Of a DNA stretch of 64,000 nt, positions 9,051-17,782 are shown one piece after another (positions within the stretch are counted from its first letter, which is position 1; each line of letters opens with the position of its first letter). The stretch is taken from positions 62,001 through 126,000 of the forward strand of contig NZ_JACYFU010000005.1 in the NCBI RefSeq assembly GCF_014837245.1, read 5' to 3'. A model generated the notes under the pieces. It was not told the DNA's origin. It ran no database searches and saw only the letters and a program-made list of their open reading frames with translations. The DNA is from Devosia oryzisoli. Its GTDB lineage: Bacteria > Pseudomonadota > Alphaproteobacteria > Rhizobiales > Devosiaceae. The translations under genes were made by a program, and so were the position numbers.

Positions 9051-9944
9051 CTAATGATGTTGTGTCGGGGCGGCCGGCGCGGCCGCAGGGGCCGGTTCGG
9101 CGGCCTGGCGTTGGCTGGTGGCGGGCGGTTCGCCAACTGGCATGTCCGGTTGCGGGTTCGGCCGGTCGTCCCGTTCGCCGCCCCCGAAGGTGAGTTGCAC
9201 GCGGGTTGCACTCTCGGGCGGATCGCTGAGCCTGGTGTCGAAGGTGGCGCGCTCGCCGGCCATGAGGTCGGGTACGCGCGGCTGGGCACTCCACTGATAG
9301 ACGATCTTGCCGGAAGCGTCGAACAGGGTGACGACGACCGGCGGGACCGGGCTGGGCCGGGAGCGCAGTCCCACGATCTGGGCCGAGACGGACAGCACGG
9401 TGCGCCCGCCCATGGACGTAATGCCCGACTGCACATTGGCAAAGTCGAGGCCCACCACATTTACGCCCAGACCGATGGCCTGGTAGAGGCCAGCCAGGCT
9501 CGGGTAGCGATCAACGATCTGGACGCGCGCGAAATAGGCCGTTGCCAGCATGGCGACCAGGAGGAGTGCAGCGCCCATCCGGGCAGAGCGGCGCAACCGG
9601 GCGAGCGGCAGTTGCGACACCATCTCGTTGTGGCGCCGCGAAAACGCCTTCTGCCGCTTATGCAACTCGGCCGCGTCGACCGTTTGTGGTTCGAGGGGCG
9701 GGCGCCGGACGGGGAGCTGCTCGGCAGCAACGGCCTCGGCCTCCGCCGCAAGCGCTTCATCGAGGAGATCTTCGTCGACGTCCGAAAACAACCGGTCCGC
9801 ATCCTCTGCCGGTGGCTCGGGCGGCAGCGCGGCCTGCTTCCAGTCCCGGTGGCAATGGGCGCACTGCACCTTGCGCCCGGCCGAGCCGATGGCGTCATAG
9901 GTGACCTGGTACTTGGTCTGGCAATGCGGACAGGTAATGATCAT
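9051..9944 (-). CDS. Zinc-ribbon membrane protein (MJ0042/DUF3426 type)
   Basis: 297 residues from the ATG at 9944. A CPHC...CAHC zinc ribbon (C5, C8, C28, C31) opens the protein, followed by an acidic, proline-rich linker, a transmembrane helix at about 122-139 and a C-terminal domain of the DUF3426 kind that would lie outside the cytoplasm, with a disordered Pro/Ala tail ending in HH. The function is unknown; in many alphaproteobacteria such a gene sits divergent to ftsE, as here, which hints at a cell-envelope or division role. Confidence 0.8.
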   Translation of the reverse strand: MIITCPHCQTKYQVTYDAIGSAGRKVQCAHCHRDWKQAALPPEPPAEDADRLFSDVDEDLLDEALAAEAEAVAAEQLPVRRPPLEPQTVDAAELHKRQKAFSRRHNEMVSQLPLARLRRSARMGAALLLVAMLATAYFARVQIVDRYPSLAGLYQAIGLGVNVVGLDFANVQSGITSMGGRTVLSVSAQIVGLRSRPSPVPPVVVTLFDASGKIVYQWSAQPRVPDLMAGERATFDTRLSDPPESATRVQLTFGGGERDDRPNPQPDMPVGEPPATSQRQAAEPAPAAAPAAPTQHH

Positions 9945-10154
9945 CGGGCCGGCGGCACGGGGGAAAGACGGCCCGACCCTAGCGCGCGCCGGGTTAAAAC
10001 TCCTCAAACCCGCAAACGCACCACATTTGTGCCGCTTTCCCCCGCCCAAAGGGCCCCCGATGCCGCAGGCGGGGCGCCCCGCTGCTATGATGACGCCACT
10101 GCCTGATTCGCCGCCATCGGCGCGGGTGACGCTGGACGCGCTGGGGAGCTGTTA

Positions 10155-10817
10155 TTGATTGAATTTTCCGACGTGGGTCTGCGCTACGGCAACGGGCCGG
10201 AAATCCTCACCGATTTGAGCTTTTCCATCGAGCCCGGCTCGTTTCACTTTCTCACCGGCCCCTCTGGCTCGGGCAAGACGAGCCTCTTGCGCCTGCTGCT
10301 GCTTTCGCTCAAGCCCAGCCGCGGCAAGGTCACCATGTTCGGCGAGGACGTCAGCCGCCTCAACCAGGACAGCCTGCTGCAGATGCGGCGCCACATCGGC
10401 ATCGTGTTCCAGGAATTCCGGCTGCTCGATCACCTCACGACGTTCGAAAACGTCGCCCTGCCGTTGCGCGTGCTGGGCCAGGTGGAGAGCGAATATCGGC
10501 CCAACGTGATCGAACTGCTCGAGTGGGTGGGGCTGGGGGAGCGCATGCACGCTTTTCCGAGCCTGCTTTCCGGCGGAGAAAAGCAGCGCGCCGCCATCGC
10601 CCGGGCCGTCATCGGACGTCCAAAGGTGTTGCTGGCCGACGAACCGACCGGCAATGTGGACCCGGAACTGTCCGACCGCCTGGTGCACCTGTTTGCCGAG
10701 CTCAACCGCACGCTGGGCACCACCATTATCCTGGCCACGCACGAATTGCCGCTGCTCGATCGGTTCGGTTATCCGCGCATGGTGCTCAACAAGGGGGAGC
10801 TGACCATCCATGATTAG
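10155..10817 (+). CDS. ftsE: Cell division ATP-binding protein FtsE
   Basis: 220 residues from a TTG at 10155, supported by GGGGAG six bases upstream and by MIEFSDVGLRYG, the expected N-terminus. Walker A is GPSGSGKTS (residues 35-43), the ABC signature LSGGEKQR and Walker B VLLADEPTG are present. FtsE with FtsX forms an ABC-type complex that controls peptidoglycan hydrolases at the division site. It overlaps ftsX by eight bases, so the two are translationally coupled. The 210 bases between the divergent zinc-ribbon gene and this one hold no further gene. Confidence 0.93.
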   Translation: MIEFSDVGLRYGNGPEILTDLSFSIEPGSFHFLTGPSGSGKTSLLRLLLLSLKPSRGKVTMFGEDVSRLNQDSLLQMRRHIGIVFQEFRLLDHLTTFENVALPLRVLGQVESEYRPNVIELLEWVGLGERMHAFPSLLSGGEKQRAAIARAVIGRPKVLLADEPTGNVDPELSDRLVHLFAELNRTLGTTIILATHELPLLDRFGYPRMVLNKGELTIHD

Positions 10818-11739
10818 GCAGCTTCTCGCCCGCCTGCCCCGCCGCGTCGGCGGCTTTCCCATCGTGCCCGAAAAGAGCGTGGCCGGACGGACGCTGCTGC
10901 TGCTCGTCACCATCATGGCCTTCCTTTCGGCGGTGACGCTGGGCGGGGTGGTGCTGGTGCAGAAATCGGCCATTGCCTGGTCGGCCGATGTGGGACGGGA
11001 ACTGACCATCCAGATCCGCCCGGTCGAGGGCGAGGTGATGGAGAGCAATCTGCGCACCGCCGTGTCACTGGCCGAATCGACCCCCGGCGTCGCCAGCGCG
11101 CGCGCGCTCAGCATCGAGGAAAGCCAGAACCTCCTGCGCCCCTGGCTCGGGCAAGGGCTCGACCTTTCGGCCATCGACATTCCCCGCCTCATCGTCGTGC
11201 AATTGTCCGATCCGCTCGATGCGGACATCCCCTCGCTGCAGCGCAATCTGGGCGCCATCAAGGGGGCCAGCCTCGATACGCACGCTGCCTGGCGACAGCA
11301 GCTCAACACCATGGCCGGCACGGTGGTGCTCTCGGGCGTTCTGATCCTGGGGCTGATCGGGGTGGCGACCGTCCTCGCCATCATCTTCGCCACGCGCGGG
11401 GCCATGGCCACCAACCGCGAAATCGTCGACGTGCTGCATTTCATCGGCGCCTCGAACCGCTTCATCGCCGGGGCGTTCCAGGGGCGGTTCCTGTCGATCG
11501 GCCTGCAGGGGGGGCTGCTGGGCGCGCTCCTCTCCATCCTGTTCTTCCTCATCATCGGCACCGCTGCCGGGAGCGTACTGCCCAGCGAGGCAACGGCGCA
11601 GGTGGGGGTGCTGTTCGGGCAGTTTCTCCTCGGCTGGGAAGGCATGATCGTCATTCTCGCCCTGGTGCCCGTCATGGCCGTGCTGACCGCCGTCACCTCC
11701 CGGGTCACCGTCCGGCGTTATCTCAGCGAAGCTTCGTGA
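10810..11739 (+). CDS. ftsX: Cell division permease-like protein FtsX
   Basis: 309 residues. The first transmembrane helix (around 28-55) is followed by a periplasmic domain of about 110 residues and then three more helices, the FtsX layout. The C-terminal helices carry TRGAMATNREIVDVLHFIGAS, a typical FtsX cytoplasmic segment. It starts within ftsE and ends 46 bases before plsC. Its role is to pass ATP-driven conformational change from FtsE to periplasmic cell-wall hydrolase activators. Confidence 0.9.
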   Translation: MIRQLLARLPRRVGGFPIVPEKSVAGRTLLLLVTIMAFLSAVTLGGVVLVQKSAIAWSADVGRELTIQIRPVEGEVMESNLRTAVSLAESTPGVASARALSIEESQNLLRPWLGQGLDLSAIDIPRLIVVQLSDPLDADIPSLQRNLGAIKGASLDTHAAWRQQLNTMAGTVVLSGVLILGLIGVATVLAIIFATRGAMATNREIVDVLHFIGASNRFIAGAFQGRFLSIGLQGGLLGALLSILFFLIIGTAAGSVLPSEATAQVGVLFGQFLLGWEGMIVILALVPVMAVLTAVTSRVTVRRYLSEAS

Positions 11740-11785
11740 CGAAAGGCTAGAGGGCGCCAGCCCCCCGCCTTTGGAAGGAGAGTGC

Positions 11786-12610
11786 ATGCCGATCAGAAAA
11801 GCCGTCCAGGCCGTCCGCACGGCGCTCTTCTACCTGCTGTTCCTGGGGCAGACGATCGTGCTGGCGCTAGTCATCGGCACTATCGGCATCACGGCGGGCC
11901 GCACGCGCCTCACCTGGGCGCTGGCCCGCTACTGGTGCTGGTCCAACATCCATATCCTGCGCTGGACCACCGGCATGAAGACGGACGTGAGCGGGGACGA
12001 GAACATTCCGCCAGGCGGCTGCATCATCGCCTCCAAGCACCAGTCCGACTGGGACATCTTCGCCATCTTTCCCCATACCGGCCGGCCTGCCTATATCGCC
12101 AAGAAGGAACTGACCCGCATTCCCTTCTTTGGCTGGGCGGCGCTGTCGCTCGACACCATCGAGATCGACCGGCAAAAGGGCGCCGACGCCATCCCGCAGA
12201 TGATCGAGCAGGGGCGCGAGGCCATCGCGCGGGGCTGCCGCATCGTCATCTATCCCGAGGGCACGCGCCGCGCCCCCCTGGCGCCGCCGCAATACCGCCA
12301 GGGCATTGCCCGCCTCTACGCGGCACTCGATGTGCCCGTGGTGCCGGTGGCGCTGAACTCGGGCCTGTTCTGGGGGCGCAACAGCCTCGTCATCTGGCCC
12401 GGAACGGCCAAGGCGCGGTTCCTGCCGCCCATCGAGCCGGGCCTGCCGCAGGCCGAATTCATGGCGCGTTTGCGCGCGGCAATCGAGCCGGCTTCCGATG
12501 TCCTGGCCGAAGAGGCGCTCTCCGAGAGGCTGGCACGGCCGATGACGCCGGCGCTGGCTGAGGGCGTGGCGAAACTGCGGGCCCGCCGCAGCGAAGACAC
12601 CAGATGTTGA
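11786..12610 (+). CDS. plsC: 1-acyl-sn-glycerol-3-phosphate acyltransferase
   Basis: 274 residues from the ATG at 11786, with GGAAGGAG (11773-11780) upstream, which rules out the TTG at 11771. One N-terminal membrane helix, then the acyltransferase block I HQSDWD (H85...D90, the HX4D catalytic motif) and block III YPEGTRR (156-162). It acylates lysophosphatidate to phosphatidate in phospholipid synthesis. It follows ftsEX with a short gap and may share their transcript. Confidence 0.9.
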   Translation: MPIRKAVQAVRTALFYLLFLGQTIVLALVIGTIGITAGRTRLTWALARYWCWSNIHILRWTTGMKTDVSGDENIPPGGCIIASKHQSDWDIFAIFPHTGRPAYIAKKELTRIPFFGWAALSLDTIEIDRQKGADAIPQMIEQGREAIARGCRIVIYPEGTRRAPLAPPQYRQGIARLYAALDVPVVPVALNSGLFWGRNSLVIWPGTAKARFLPPIEPGLPQAEFMARLRAAIEPASDVLAEEALSERLARPMTPALAEGVAKLRARRSEDTRC

Positions 12611-12678
12611 CGGCAGGGCCGACGCAAGCCATACATGTAGATGAGAACACAGAAGCCGCTTGACCAACATCGGCTTTC

Positions 12679-12693
12679 GTTCTACCTTTGTTC
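12679..12693 (+). promoter_or_regulatory. Candidate LexA (SOS) box
   Basis: GTTCTACCTTTGTTC is an exact match to GTTC-N7-GTTC, the direct-repeat LexA operator of alphaproteobacteria. It ends 20 bases before the ATG at 12714, a place where a repressor would block transcription or early elongation. One or so chance matches to an eight-base core are expected in 64 kb, so position is the main support. Confidence 0.55.
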
Positions 12694-12713
12694 TCATTGC
12701 GATGGAGGGCGGC

Positions 12714-13052
12714 ATGGCCGGGTTTTCAGGCGGTTCGAGGCAAGAGCGGACGGTGCACTGGCTGGGATGCTCGGGACAGGTCTACGATCTTTGCCCGGAA
12801 AGCCTCGAGGCCTTCGCGATGAACGAAGATGCGCTCTATCTCCTCGCCAAGGGACGGAACGGGCTCTGGGTCGGGTCCACCGCAGACCTCGTCGCCGACC
12901 CGCTGAGCCGCGCCCGCTTCCGCCTCGCCATGACCTGCGCCGACAAGGTGTTCCGCATCGGTTCTGCGGCCGGATCGGGCGAACGGCTCAGCGTCATCCA
13001 TGATCTCGAAGCGGGCGAACCGGCTTCAGAACTGCGCGCTCAGGCGGCCTGA
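12714..13052 (+). CDS. Small protein of unknown function, possibly SOS-controlled
   Basis: 112 residues from the ATG at 12714 (GGAGGG four bases upstream). The frame is open back to 12660, but the LexA-type box lies in that stretch, so the later start fits better. Soluble and mixed alpha/beta-looking, with WLGCSGQVYDLCPESLEAF near the start and RFRLAMTCADKVFRIG further on; three Cys. I do not recognise the family. Its last 13 bases overlap the end of the converging second ChaC gene. Real-gene status rests on the start signals, composition and the operator. Confidence 0.6.
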   Translation: MAGFSGGSRQERTVHWLGCSGQVYDLCPESLEAFAMNEDALYLLAKGRNGLWVGSTADLVADPLSRARFRLAMTCADKVFRIGSAAGSGERLSVIHDLEAGEPASELRAQAA

Positions 13053-13609
13053 CCCGCCGCGGCCTCGGTTTCGAGCGCTTCGACCAGGGCCACGAGCCCG
13101 GCATCGTGAATGCCCAGCTGCTCGAGATGGCGCACCGTATTGACGACATAGTCGACATTGCGCCCCGAGAGCCCCCGGGCCTCGCGCACCATCTCCACCT
13201 GTTCCTCAAGGCTCAGCCGCCCCGCGAACTGCTCGTGCCGCTCGTCGATGACATAGGTCAGGGCCATGACCGAGCGGCCATCGTCGAGCCGCACCGGCCG
13301 CACGACATTCCGATAAACCATCGTCACCTGTTCGCGGGCCTGGAGATAATCGAAGACGCCCGACCAGTCGGCGTCGGTCACCTCGAACGCCATGCCGCGG
13401 CAGGCGCCGCCACGGGCGAGGCCGAAGACGAGGCCCGGGCGTTCCACTGTGCCGCGGTGGTGATGGGAAATGATGGACAGGCTCCGGTGCGCCCCGCGCA
13501 GGAGTCCGAGCTGCGCACTGCGAAACGGGAAGCCGGGGTTCCAGATCAACGAGCCGTAGCCGAAAACCCACCGGCTCGCTGCTGTGTCGACCGCATTTGT
13601 CATGGCCAT
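13040..13609 (-). CDS. ChaC-type gamma-glutamylcyclotransferase (second copy)
   Basis: 189 residues from the ATG at 13609 with AAGGAG upstream. Signature VFGYGSLIWNPGF near residue 16 and YLQAREQ with the probable catalytic Glu. It has the normal ChaC length and lacks the N-terminal extension of the copy at 6.5 kb; the two share only family-level similarity, including EHLEQMGIHD versus RHLEQLGIHD. Expected reaction: glutathione to 5-oxoproline plus Cys-Gly. It is divergent from the DUF2125 gene. Confidence 0.87.
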   Translation of the reverse strand: MAMTNAVDTAASRWVFGYGSLIWNPGFPFRSAQLGLLRGAHRSLSIISHHHRGTVERPGLVFGLARGGACRGMAFEVTDADWSGVFDYLQAREQVTMVYRNVVRPVRLDDGRSVMALTYVIDERHEQFAGRLSLEEQVEMVREARGLSGRNVDYVVNTVRHLEQLGIHDAGLVALVEALETEAAAGQAA

Positions 13610-13749
13610 CAATTTAGCGCTCCTTGTCCCGCCTCACAACCGCCGCCCTCTCTGGCAAGAGATGCGGCAGCGCGGGACGAACCTGTCTCACCCAGCCGCG
13701 ACGGGAAACCCGCTTCTGACATTGCGCCTCTGCGGTTAAGAAGGCAGCC

Positions 13750-14718
13750 ATGAGCAAGCGAATCATCATCCTCGGTGTCGTCGTCGTCCTGGTCGTTCTC
13801 GCCTGGAGTGGCGCCTGGCTGTTCTTGGCTGGCCAGGTGCGGCAGCAGGTGGAAGCCCTGGCCCTCGCCGATGGCGAGACCGCGCCACAGCTCACCTGCG
13901 GCGACCTTTCCGTCGGCGGCTATCCTTTCCGCTTCGACCTCGACTGCACCGATGCGGTGCTGGTCGCCGCCGATGTCATGGCGGAGATGCCCGAGCTGCG
14001 CGCCAGCGTCATGGTCTATCGGCCCAATCATATCCTGGCCTGGGCCAAGGGGCCGCTGGAACTGTCCGACGCCTTCACAGGGCAGCGCAGTGCCCTCGAA
14101 TGGACCGGCATGGAAGCCAGCCTCCGGATCGAGGACTGGCGCGTTGCCCGCTTTTCCCTCATCGCCGACGCCCCGACCTGGACCGACCGGCTGTTCGAGC
14201 ACCAGATCGCCAAGGCCGACCATGTGGAATTCCACCTGCTCGACATTCCCGAGGCGCATGACGCCGACCGGCACCTGGCCGCGCTCGCCAACTATGCCAG
14301 CGCCAGGGGCGTCGAGGCTCCCGGGCTTGGGCTGACGGGAGGGGAGGCCGAGCTCGAGGCCGAAATCAGCGCCCTGCCCGACGACATTCGCACGCTGGGG
14401 GCCGAGCCTCTGTTGCCGGCCTGGCAGCGCAATGGCGGCGTGCTGACGCTGACGCGGCTTCACGCCACCGACGCCACGGCGGACCTGGAAGCGACGGGGC
14501 ACATCGCGCTGGACGAGCAGGGCTTCCCCAATGGCACGATCGAGATCACCTCGAGCGGTGTCGCCGAGCGGATCGGGCCCCTGATCGAGGAGCCCTGGCG
14601 CACGCTGGTGCTCGGCGTTCCGGGTGAAGATGGCCGCCACAAGAACCAGATCAATCTGCGCGGTGGAACCCTGTCCTCCGGCCTCGTGCCGATCGCGACG
14701 GTCCCGTCCCTGTTCTAG
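13750..14718 (+). CDS. DUF2125-type periplasmic protein
   Basis: 322 residues from the ATG at 13750. A single N-terminal membrane anchor or uncleaved signal (MSKRIIILGVVVVLVVLAWSG) is followed by a domain with CGDLSVGGYPFRFDLDC, the hallmark of DUF2125 proteins: a Cys pair bracketing GGYPFR. Function unknown; the family is widespread in alphaproteobacteria and looks like an envelope protein related to lipid or outer-membrane binding folds (an inference). It converges with the prephenate dehydrogenase gene. Confidence 0.8.
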   Translation: MSKRIIILGVVVVLVVLAWSGAWLFLAGQVRQQVEALALADGETAPQLTCGDLSVGGYPFRFDLDCTDAVLVAADVMAEMPELRASVMVYRPNHILAWAKGPLELSDAFTGQRSALEWTGMEASLRIEDWRVARFSLIADAPTWTDRLFEHQIAKADHVEFHLLDIPEAHDADRHLAALANYASARGVEAPGLGLTGGEAELEAEISALPDDIRTLGAEPLLPAWQRNGGVLTLTRLHATDATADLEATGHIALDEQGFPNGTIEITSSGVAERIGPLIEEPWRTLVLGVPGEDGRHKNQINLRGGTLSSGLVPIATVPSLF

Positions 14719-14723
14719 CGCTC

Positions 14724-14783
14724 GCGTGGTTCGAGGCTGCGCTGCGCTGCGCACCTCGCCATCAGAGCTGGCGCTCGCGACGA
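14724..14783. repeat. Intergenic repeat (family C, degenerate copy)
   Basis: GTGGTTCGAGGCTGCG...GCGCACCTCGCCAT matches the inner part of the repeat at 1475-1521 and is bounded by GCTCGCG at both ends. It fills the gap between two converging genes. Confidence 0.5.
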
Positions 14784-15755
14784 TCAGGCGTCGTCGCCGC
14801 CACCATGGTCGCGCACCGGCAGGGGCGTTGCCGGCGGCGCCGCCTCGTGCGGCCGGCCGAAATCGGGCGCGGCCGTTTCCTGGCCTGCCGAAATGATCGA
14901 GCGGCGGATGGCGCGCGTGCGGGTAAACAGCGCCTCGAGCGCGGGGCCGTCCCCCGTGCGCACGGCGCGCTGCAGGACGGACAGATCCTCGTTGAAGCGC
15001 CCCAGCATTTCGAGCACGGCGTCGCGATTGGTGAGGAACACGTCGCGCCACATCACTGGGTCGGAGGCGGCGATGCGGGTAAAATCGCGAAAGCCCGAGG
15101 CGGAGAACTTGATCACTTCCGATTTCGTGTCGGCCTCGAGATCGGCCACGGTGCCCACGATGTTGTAGGCGATGAGGTGCGGGATGTGGCTGGTGATGGC
15201 GAGGACCATGTCGTGGTGCGCCGCATCCATGCACTCGACCATCGAACCCATGGCCTGCCAGAAGGCGACGAGGCGCGCGGTGGCGGCCGCAGGCACATCG
15301 GCGCCCGGCGTCAGGACGCACCATCGGCCGGCAAAGAGCTCGGCAAACCCCGCGGAGGGACCGGAATGCTCGGTGCCGGCGATGGGGTGGCCGGGGATGA
15401 AATGGACGCCCTCGGGCACATGCGGGCCAACCACCTTGACCACATGCTCCTTGACCGAGCCGACATCGGAGACGATCGCGCCGGGCTCGAGGAACGGACC
15501 GATGGCTTCGGCCAGGGCGCCATAGGCCCCTACCGGGGCGCAGAGGATGACAAGGTCGGCGCCGCGCACGGCTTCGGCCGCGTCGAGCGTATAGATGTCG
15601 CCCAGGTCGAGCGCCCGCGCTTCTGCGAGCGTTTCGGCGCGCCGGGTGGCAATGGCGATGGTTTCGACCAGGTTCTGCCGGCGGGCGGCCAGCGCGATGG
15701 AAGAGCCGATCAGGCCGATGCCGACCAGCGCGAGTTTGCGGAAGGTGACGCTCAT
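14784..15755 (-). CDS. Prephenate (or arogenate) dehydrogenase
   Basis: 323 residues from the ATG at 15755. The N-terminal NAD(P)-binding motif is VGIGLIGSS (residues 11-19), then the prephenate dehydrogenase core with GHPIAGTEHSGPSAG and SHIPHLIAYN, where the catalytic His is expected. It performs the oxidative decarboxylation step of tyrosine synthesis; the family member often called TyrC can use prephenate or arogenate, which the sequence does not decide. The C-terminus has a Pro/Ala-rich tail of about 30 residues. Its ATG overlaps the hisC stop (ATGA, 15752-15755), so the two are coupled. Confidence 0.9.
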   Translation of the reverse strand: MSVTFRKLALVGIGLIGSSIALAARRQNLVETIAIATRRAETLAEARALDLGDIYTLDAAEAVRGADLVILCAPVGAYGALAEAIGPFLEPGAIVSDVGSVKEHVVKVVGPHVPEGVHFIPGHPIAGTEHSGPSAGFAELFAGRWCVLTPGADVPAAATARLVAFWQAMGSMVECMDAAHHDMVLAITSHIPHLIAYNIVGTVADLEADTKSEVIKFSASGFRDFTRIAASDPVMWRDVFLTNRDAVLEMLGRFNEDLSVLQRAVRTGDGPALEALFTRTRAIRRSIISAGQETAAPDFGRPHEAAPPATPLPVRDHGGGDDA

Positions 15756-16846
15756 TGCCCTGCCATCATTGAATTGAGCACATCGGCGACGCCGCGCATG
15801 GCCGCTTCCGAGCCGATGGATATGCGAAGACCATTGCCGATGCCGTAGGAGCCGGCGACTTCGCGCACCACATAGCCAGCGGCCAGAAGCGTCTCGAAGG
15901 CGCGCGCCGCCGTGGCCTCGTCCTCGAACAGCACCAGGATGAAATTGGCCTGGCTGGGGATGACGCGCAGGCGGTTTGACTGCAGCGCGCCCGTCAGCCA
16001 GTCGCGCCACTGCGCGTTGTGCGCCTTGAGGCGGGCGGTGAACGCGGTGTCGCGCGCGGCGGCGGCACCGGCCATCTGCGCGGGCAGGTTGACGTTGAAG
16101 GGTCCGCGAATGCGGTTGATGGCATCGACGATGGCGGGCGGTCCGACCATCCAGCCGATCCGGGCGGCGGCGAGGCCCATCTTGGAAAAGGTGCGCACCA
16201 TGACGACGTTTTCGGAGGCGCGCACCAGATCAAGGCCGATGCGGTAGTCGGGCGCCGTGACGTATTCGGCATAGGCGTTGTCGATGACGAGGAGGATGTC
16301 GGGCCGCAGCCCGGCATGCAGTCGTCGCACTTCCGCTTCGGGCAGATAGGTGCCCGTCGGGTTGTTGGGGTTGGCCAGCCAGACGATCTTGGTGCGCGGG
16401 GTAACGGCAGCGAGCAGGGCATCGACATCGGCCGTGTAGTCGCGCTCCTCGGTCATTACGATTTTTGCGCCGGTGGCCAGCGTGATGATGGGATAGACCG
16501 AAAAGCCGTAGCGGTTCATCACCGCCTCGTCGCCTTCGCCCAAATACACCTGCCCGATAAGGTGCAGCAGATCGTCCGAGCCGTTGCCGCAGACGATCAG
16601 CGCCGGATCGATGCCGTGCACCTCGCCCAGGGCCTCGCGCAGGAGGCGCGAGGAGCCTTCGGGATAGATGTCGAGCCGTTGCGCGGCAGCGGCAAAGGCT
16701 TCGACGGCGGCGGGACTGGCGCCGAGCGGGGATTCGTTGGCCGAGAGCTTGATGGCAGGGCGCCCGGGGCCGCCGGACTTGCCGGGCACGTAGGGCGCAA
16801 TATCAAGAATGCCGGGCTGTGGCGTCGGGCGGGAGGAAAGGGGCAT
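15752..16846 (-). CDS. hisC: Histidinol-phosphate / aromatic aminotransferase
   Basis: 364 residues, fold-type I aminotransferase. The PLP lysine is K222 in RTFSKMGLAAARIGW, NPNNPTGT and DNAYAEY are present. The class makes histidinol phosphate in histidine synthesis. Its coupling to prephenate dehydrogenase suggests that here it also, or mainly, transaminates aromatic keto acids for tyrosine and phenylalanine. That substrate switch is inferred from the operon, not from residues. Confidence 0.88.
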   Translation of the reverse strand: MPLSSRPTPQPGILDIAPYVPGKSGGPGRPAIKLSANESPLGASPAAVEAFAAAAQRLDIYPEGSSRLLREALGEVHGIDPALIVCGNGSDDLLHLIGQVYLGEGDEAVMNRYGFSVYPIITLATGAKIVMTEERDYTADVDALLAAVTPRTKIVWLANPNNPTGTYLPEAEVRRLHAGLRPDILLVIDNAYAEYVTAPDYRIGLDLVRASENVVMVRTFSKMGLAAARIGWMVGPPAIVDAINRIRGPFNVNLPAQMAGAAAARDTAFTARLKAHNAQWRDWLTGALQSNRLRVIPSQANFILVLFEDEATAARAFETLLAAGYVVREVAGSYGIGNGLRISIGSEAAMRGVADVLNSMMAGQ

Positions 16847-16926
16847 CGGGTTTCGCTAGGCTGGGGCACAACACGCCGCGCGGACCATATGCAAAGCGCG
16901 CCGCAAAGGCAAAGGCTCTTGCCGCC

Positions 16927-17658
16927 TCAGCCCGAGCGCGCCGTAGCGGCCGAAAGCCCCGGCACCCGCACATAGCGGGCCTCCCGCTTGCGGCGCGGCA
17001 CGGCCGGAAAGGCTTCCTTGCGGGCGCGCACGCAGATGACCCCGCTCATGGCCGGCCCCAACAGGCGGCCGAAGCGCTCGAAGAACCGCGTTGACTTCAG
17101 CACCAGCGAGGACTGCATGGGCGGCAGGAAAAGGCCATCGCGCCAGGCCTCGGGAACGAAGCTGTGGTCGCGCAGGAGCTTTTCGAGCTGGCCGCCGGAA
17201 TAGGGATTGCCCTGCCCAAACGGCGTGTTGTCCCGCTGCGCCCAGATACCGCGCCGCCGCGGCACGACCAGGATCAGGTGCCCGTTGGGCGCCGTGATGC
17301 GCCACAGCTCGCGCATCAGTTCCTCGGCATCGGCCACGTGCTCGAGCGCATGGATGGCGATGGTCATGTCCACCGCCGCATCGGTCAGCGGCATTTCGAG
17401 CGGGTCGCACAGCACCGTGCAACTGGGGCCCTCGCGCGGCCAGGCCGAGGCCCCCTGCCGCGCCGGCATGAAGGCGAGCACCCGTTCCGCCTTCCCCAGG
17501 GCAAACCGCAGATAGGGCGTGGCAAAGCCGAGCCCCAGGACCCGCTTGCCGCGCACGTCACCGGCCAGGGCAATGACCTGCTCGCGCACCAGCGCGCGGG
17601 AAATGCGCCCCAGTGGCGATTTGTAATACGCGATCAGGCGGGTGACATCGCTGCTCAT
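16927..17658 (-). CDS. Class I SAM-dependent methyltransferase
   Basis: 243 residues from the ATG at 17658. Motif I is RVLGLGFATPYLRFAL, less glycine-rich than usual, followed by a type-11 layout with DMTIAIHALEHVADAEELMRELWRI and a basic C-terminal part with RRKREARY. Substrate unknown. It is the last plus-side neighbour of the hisC pair, with an 80-base gap, and is divergent from gloB. Confidence 0.8.
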   Translation of the reverse strand: MSSDVTRLIAYYKSPLGRISRALVREQVIALAGDVRGKRVLGLGFATPYLRFALGKAERVLAFMPARQGASAWPREGPSCTVLCDPLEMPLTDAAVDMTIAIHALEHVADAEELMRELWRITAPNGHLILVVPRRRGIWAQRDNTPFGQGNPYSGGQLEKLLRDHSFVPEAWRDGLFLPPMQSSLVLKSTRFFERFGRLLGPAMSGVICVRARKEAFPAVPRRKREARYVRVPGLSAATARSG

Positions 17659-17782
17659 GGGGCAAGTGTAACGCCTTGGTCCTGCGCGCAAAAGCGCTTT
17701 CGCGCGGGCGTCTTTGCGCCCGGGACGGTTGCGTTTCGGGCTGGCGATGCCTAGCTTCCGCAGGAACACGAAGGAGTAGGCC

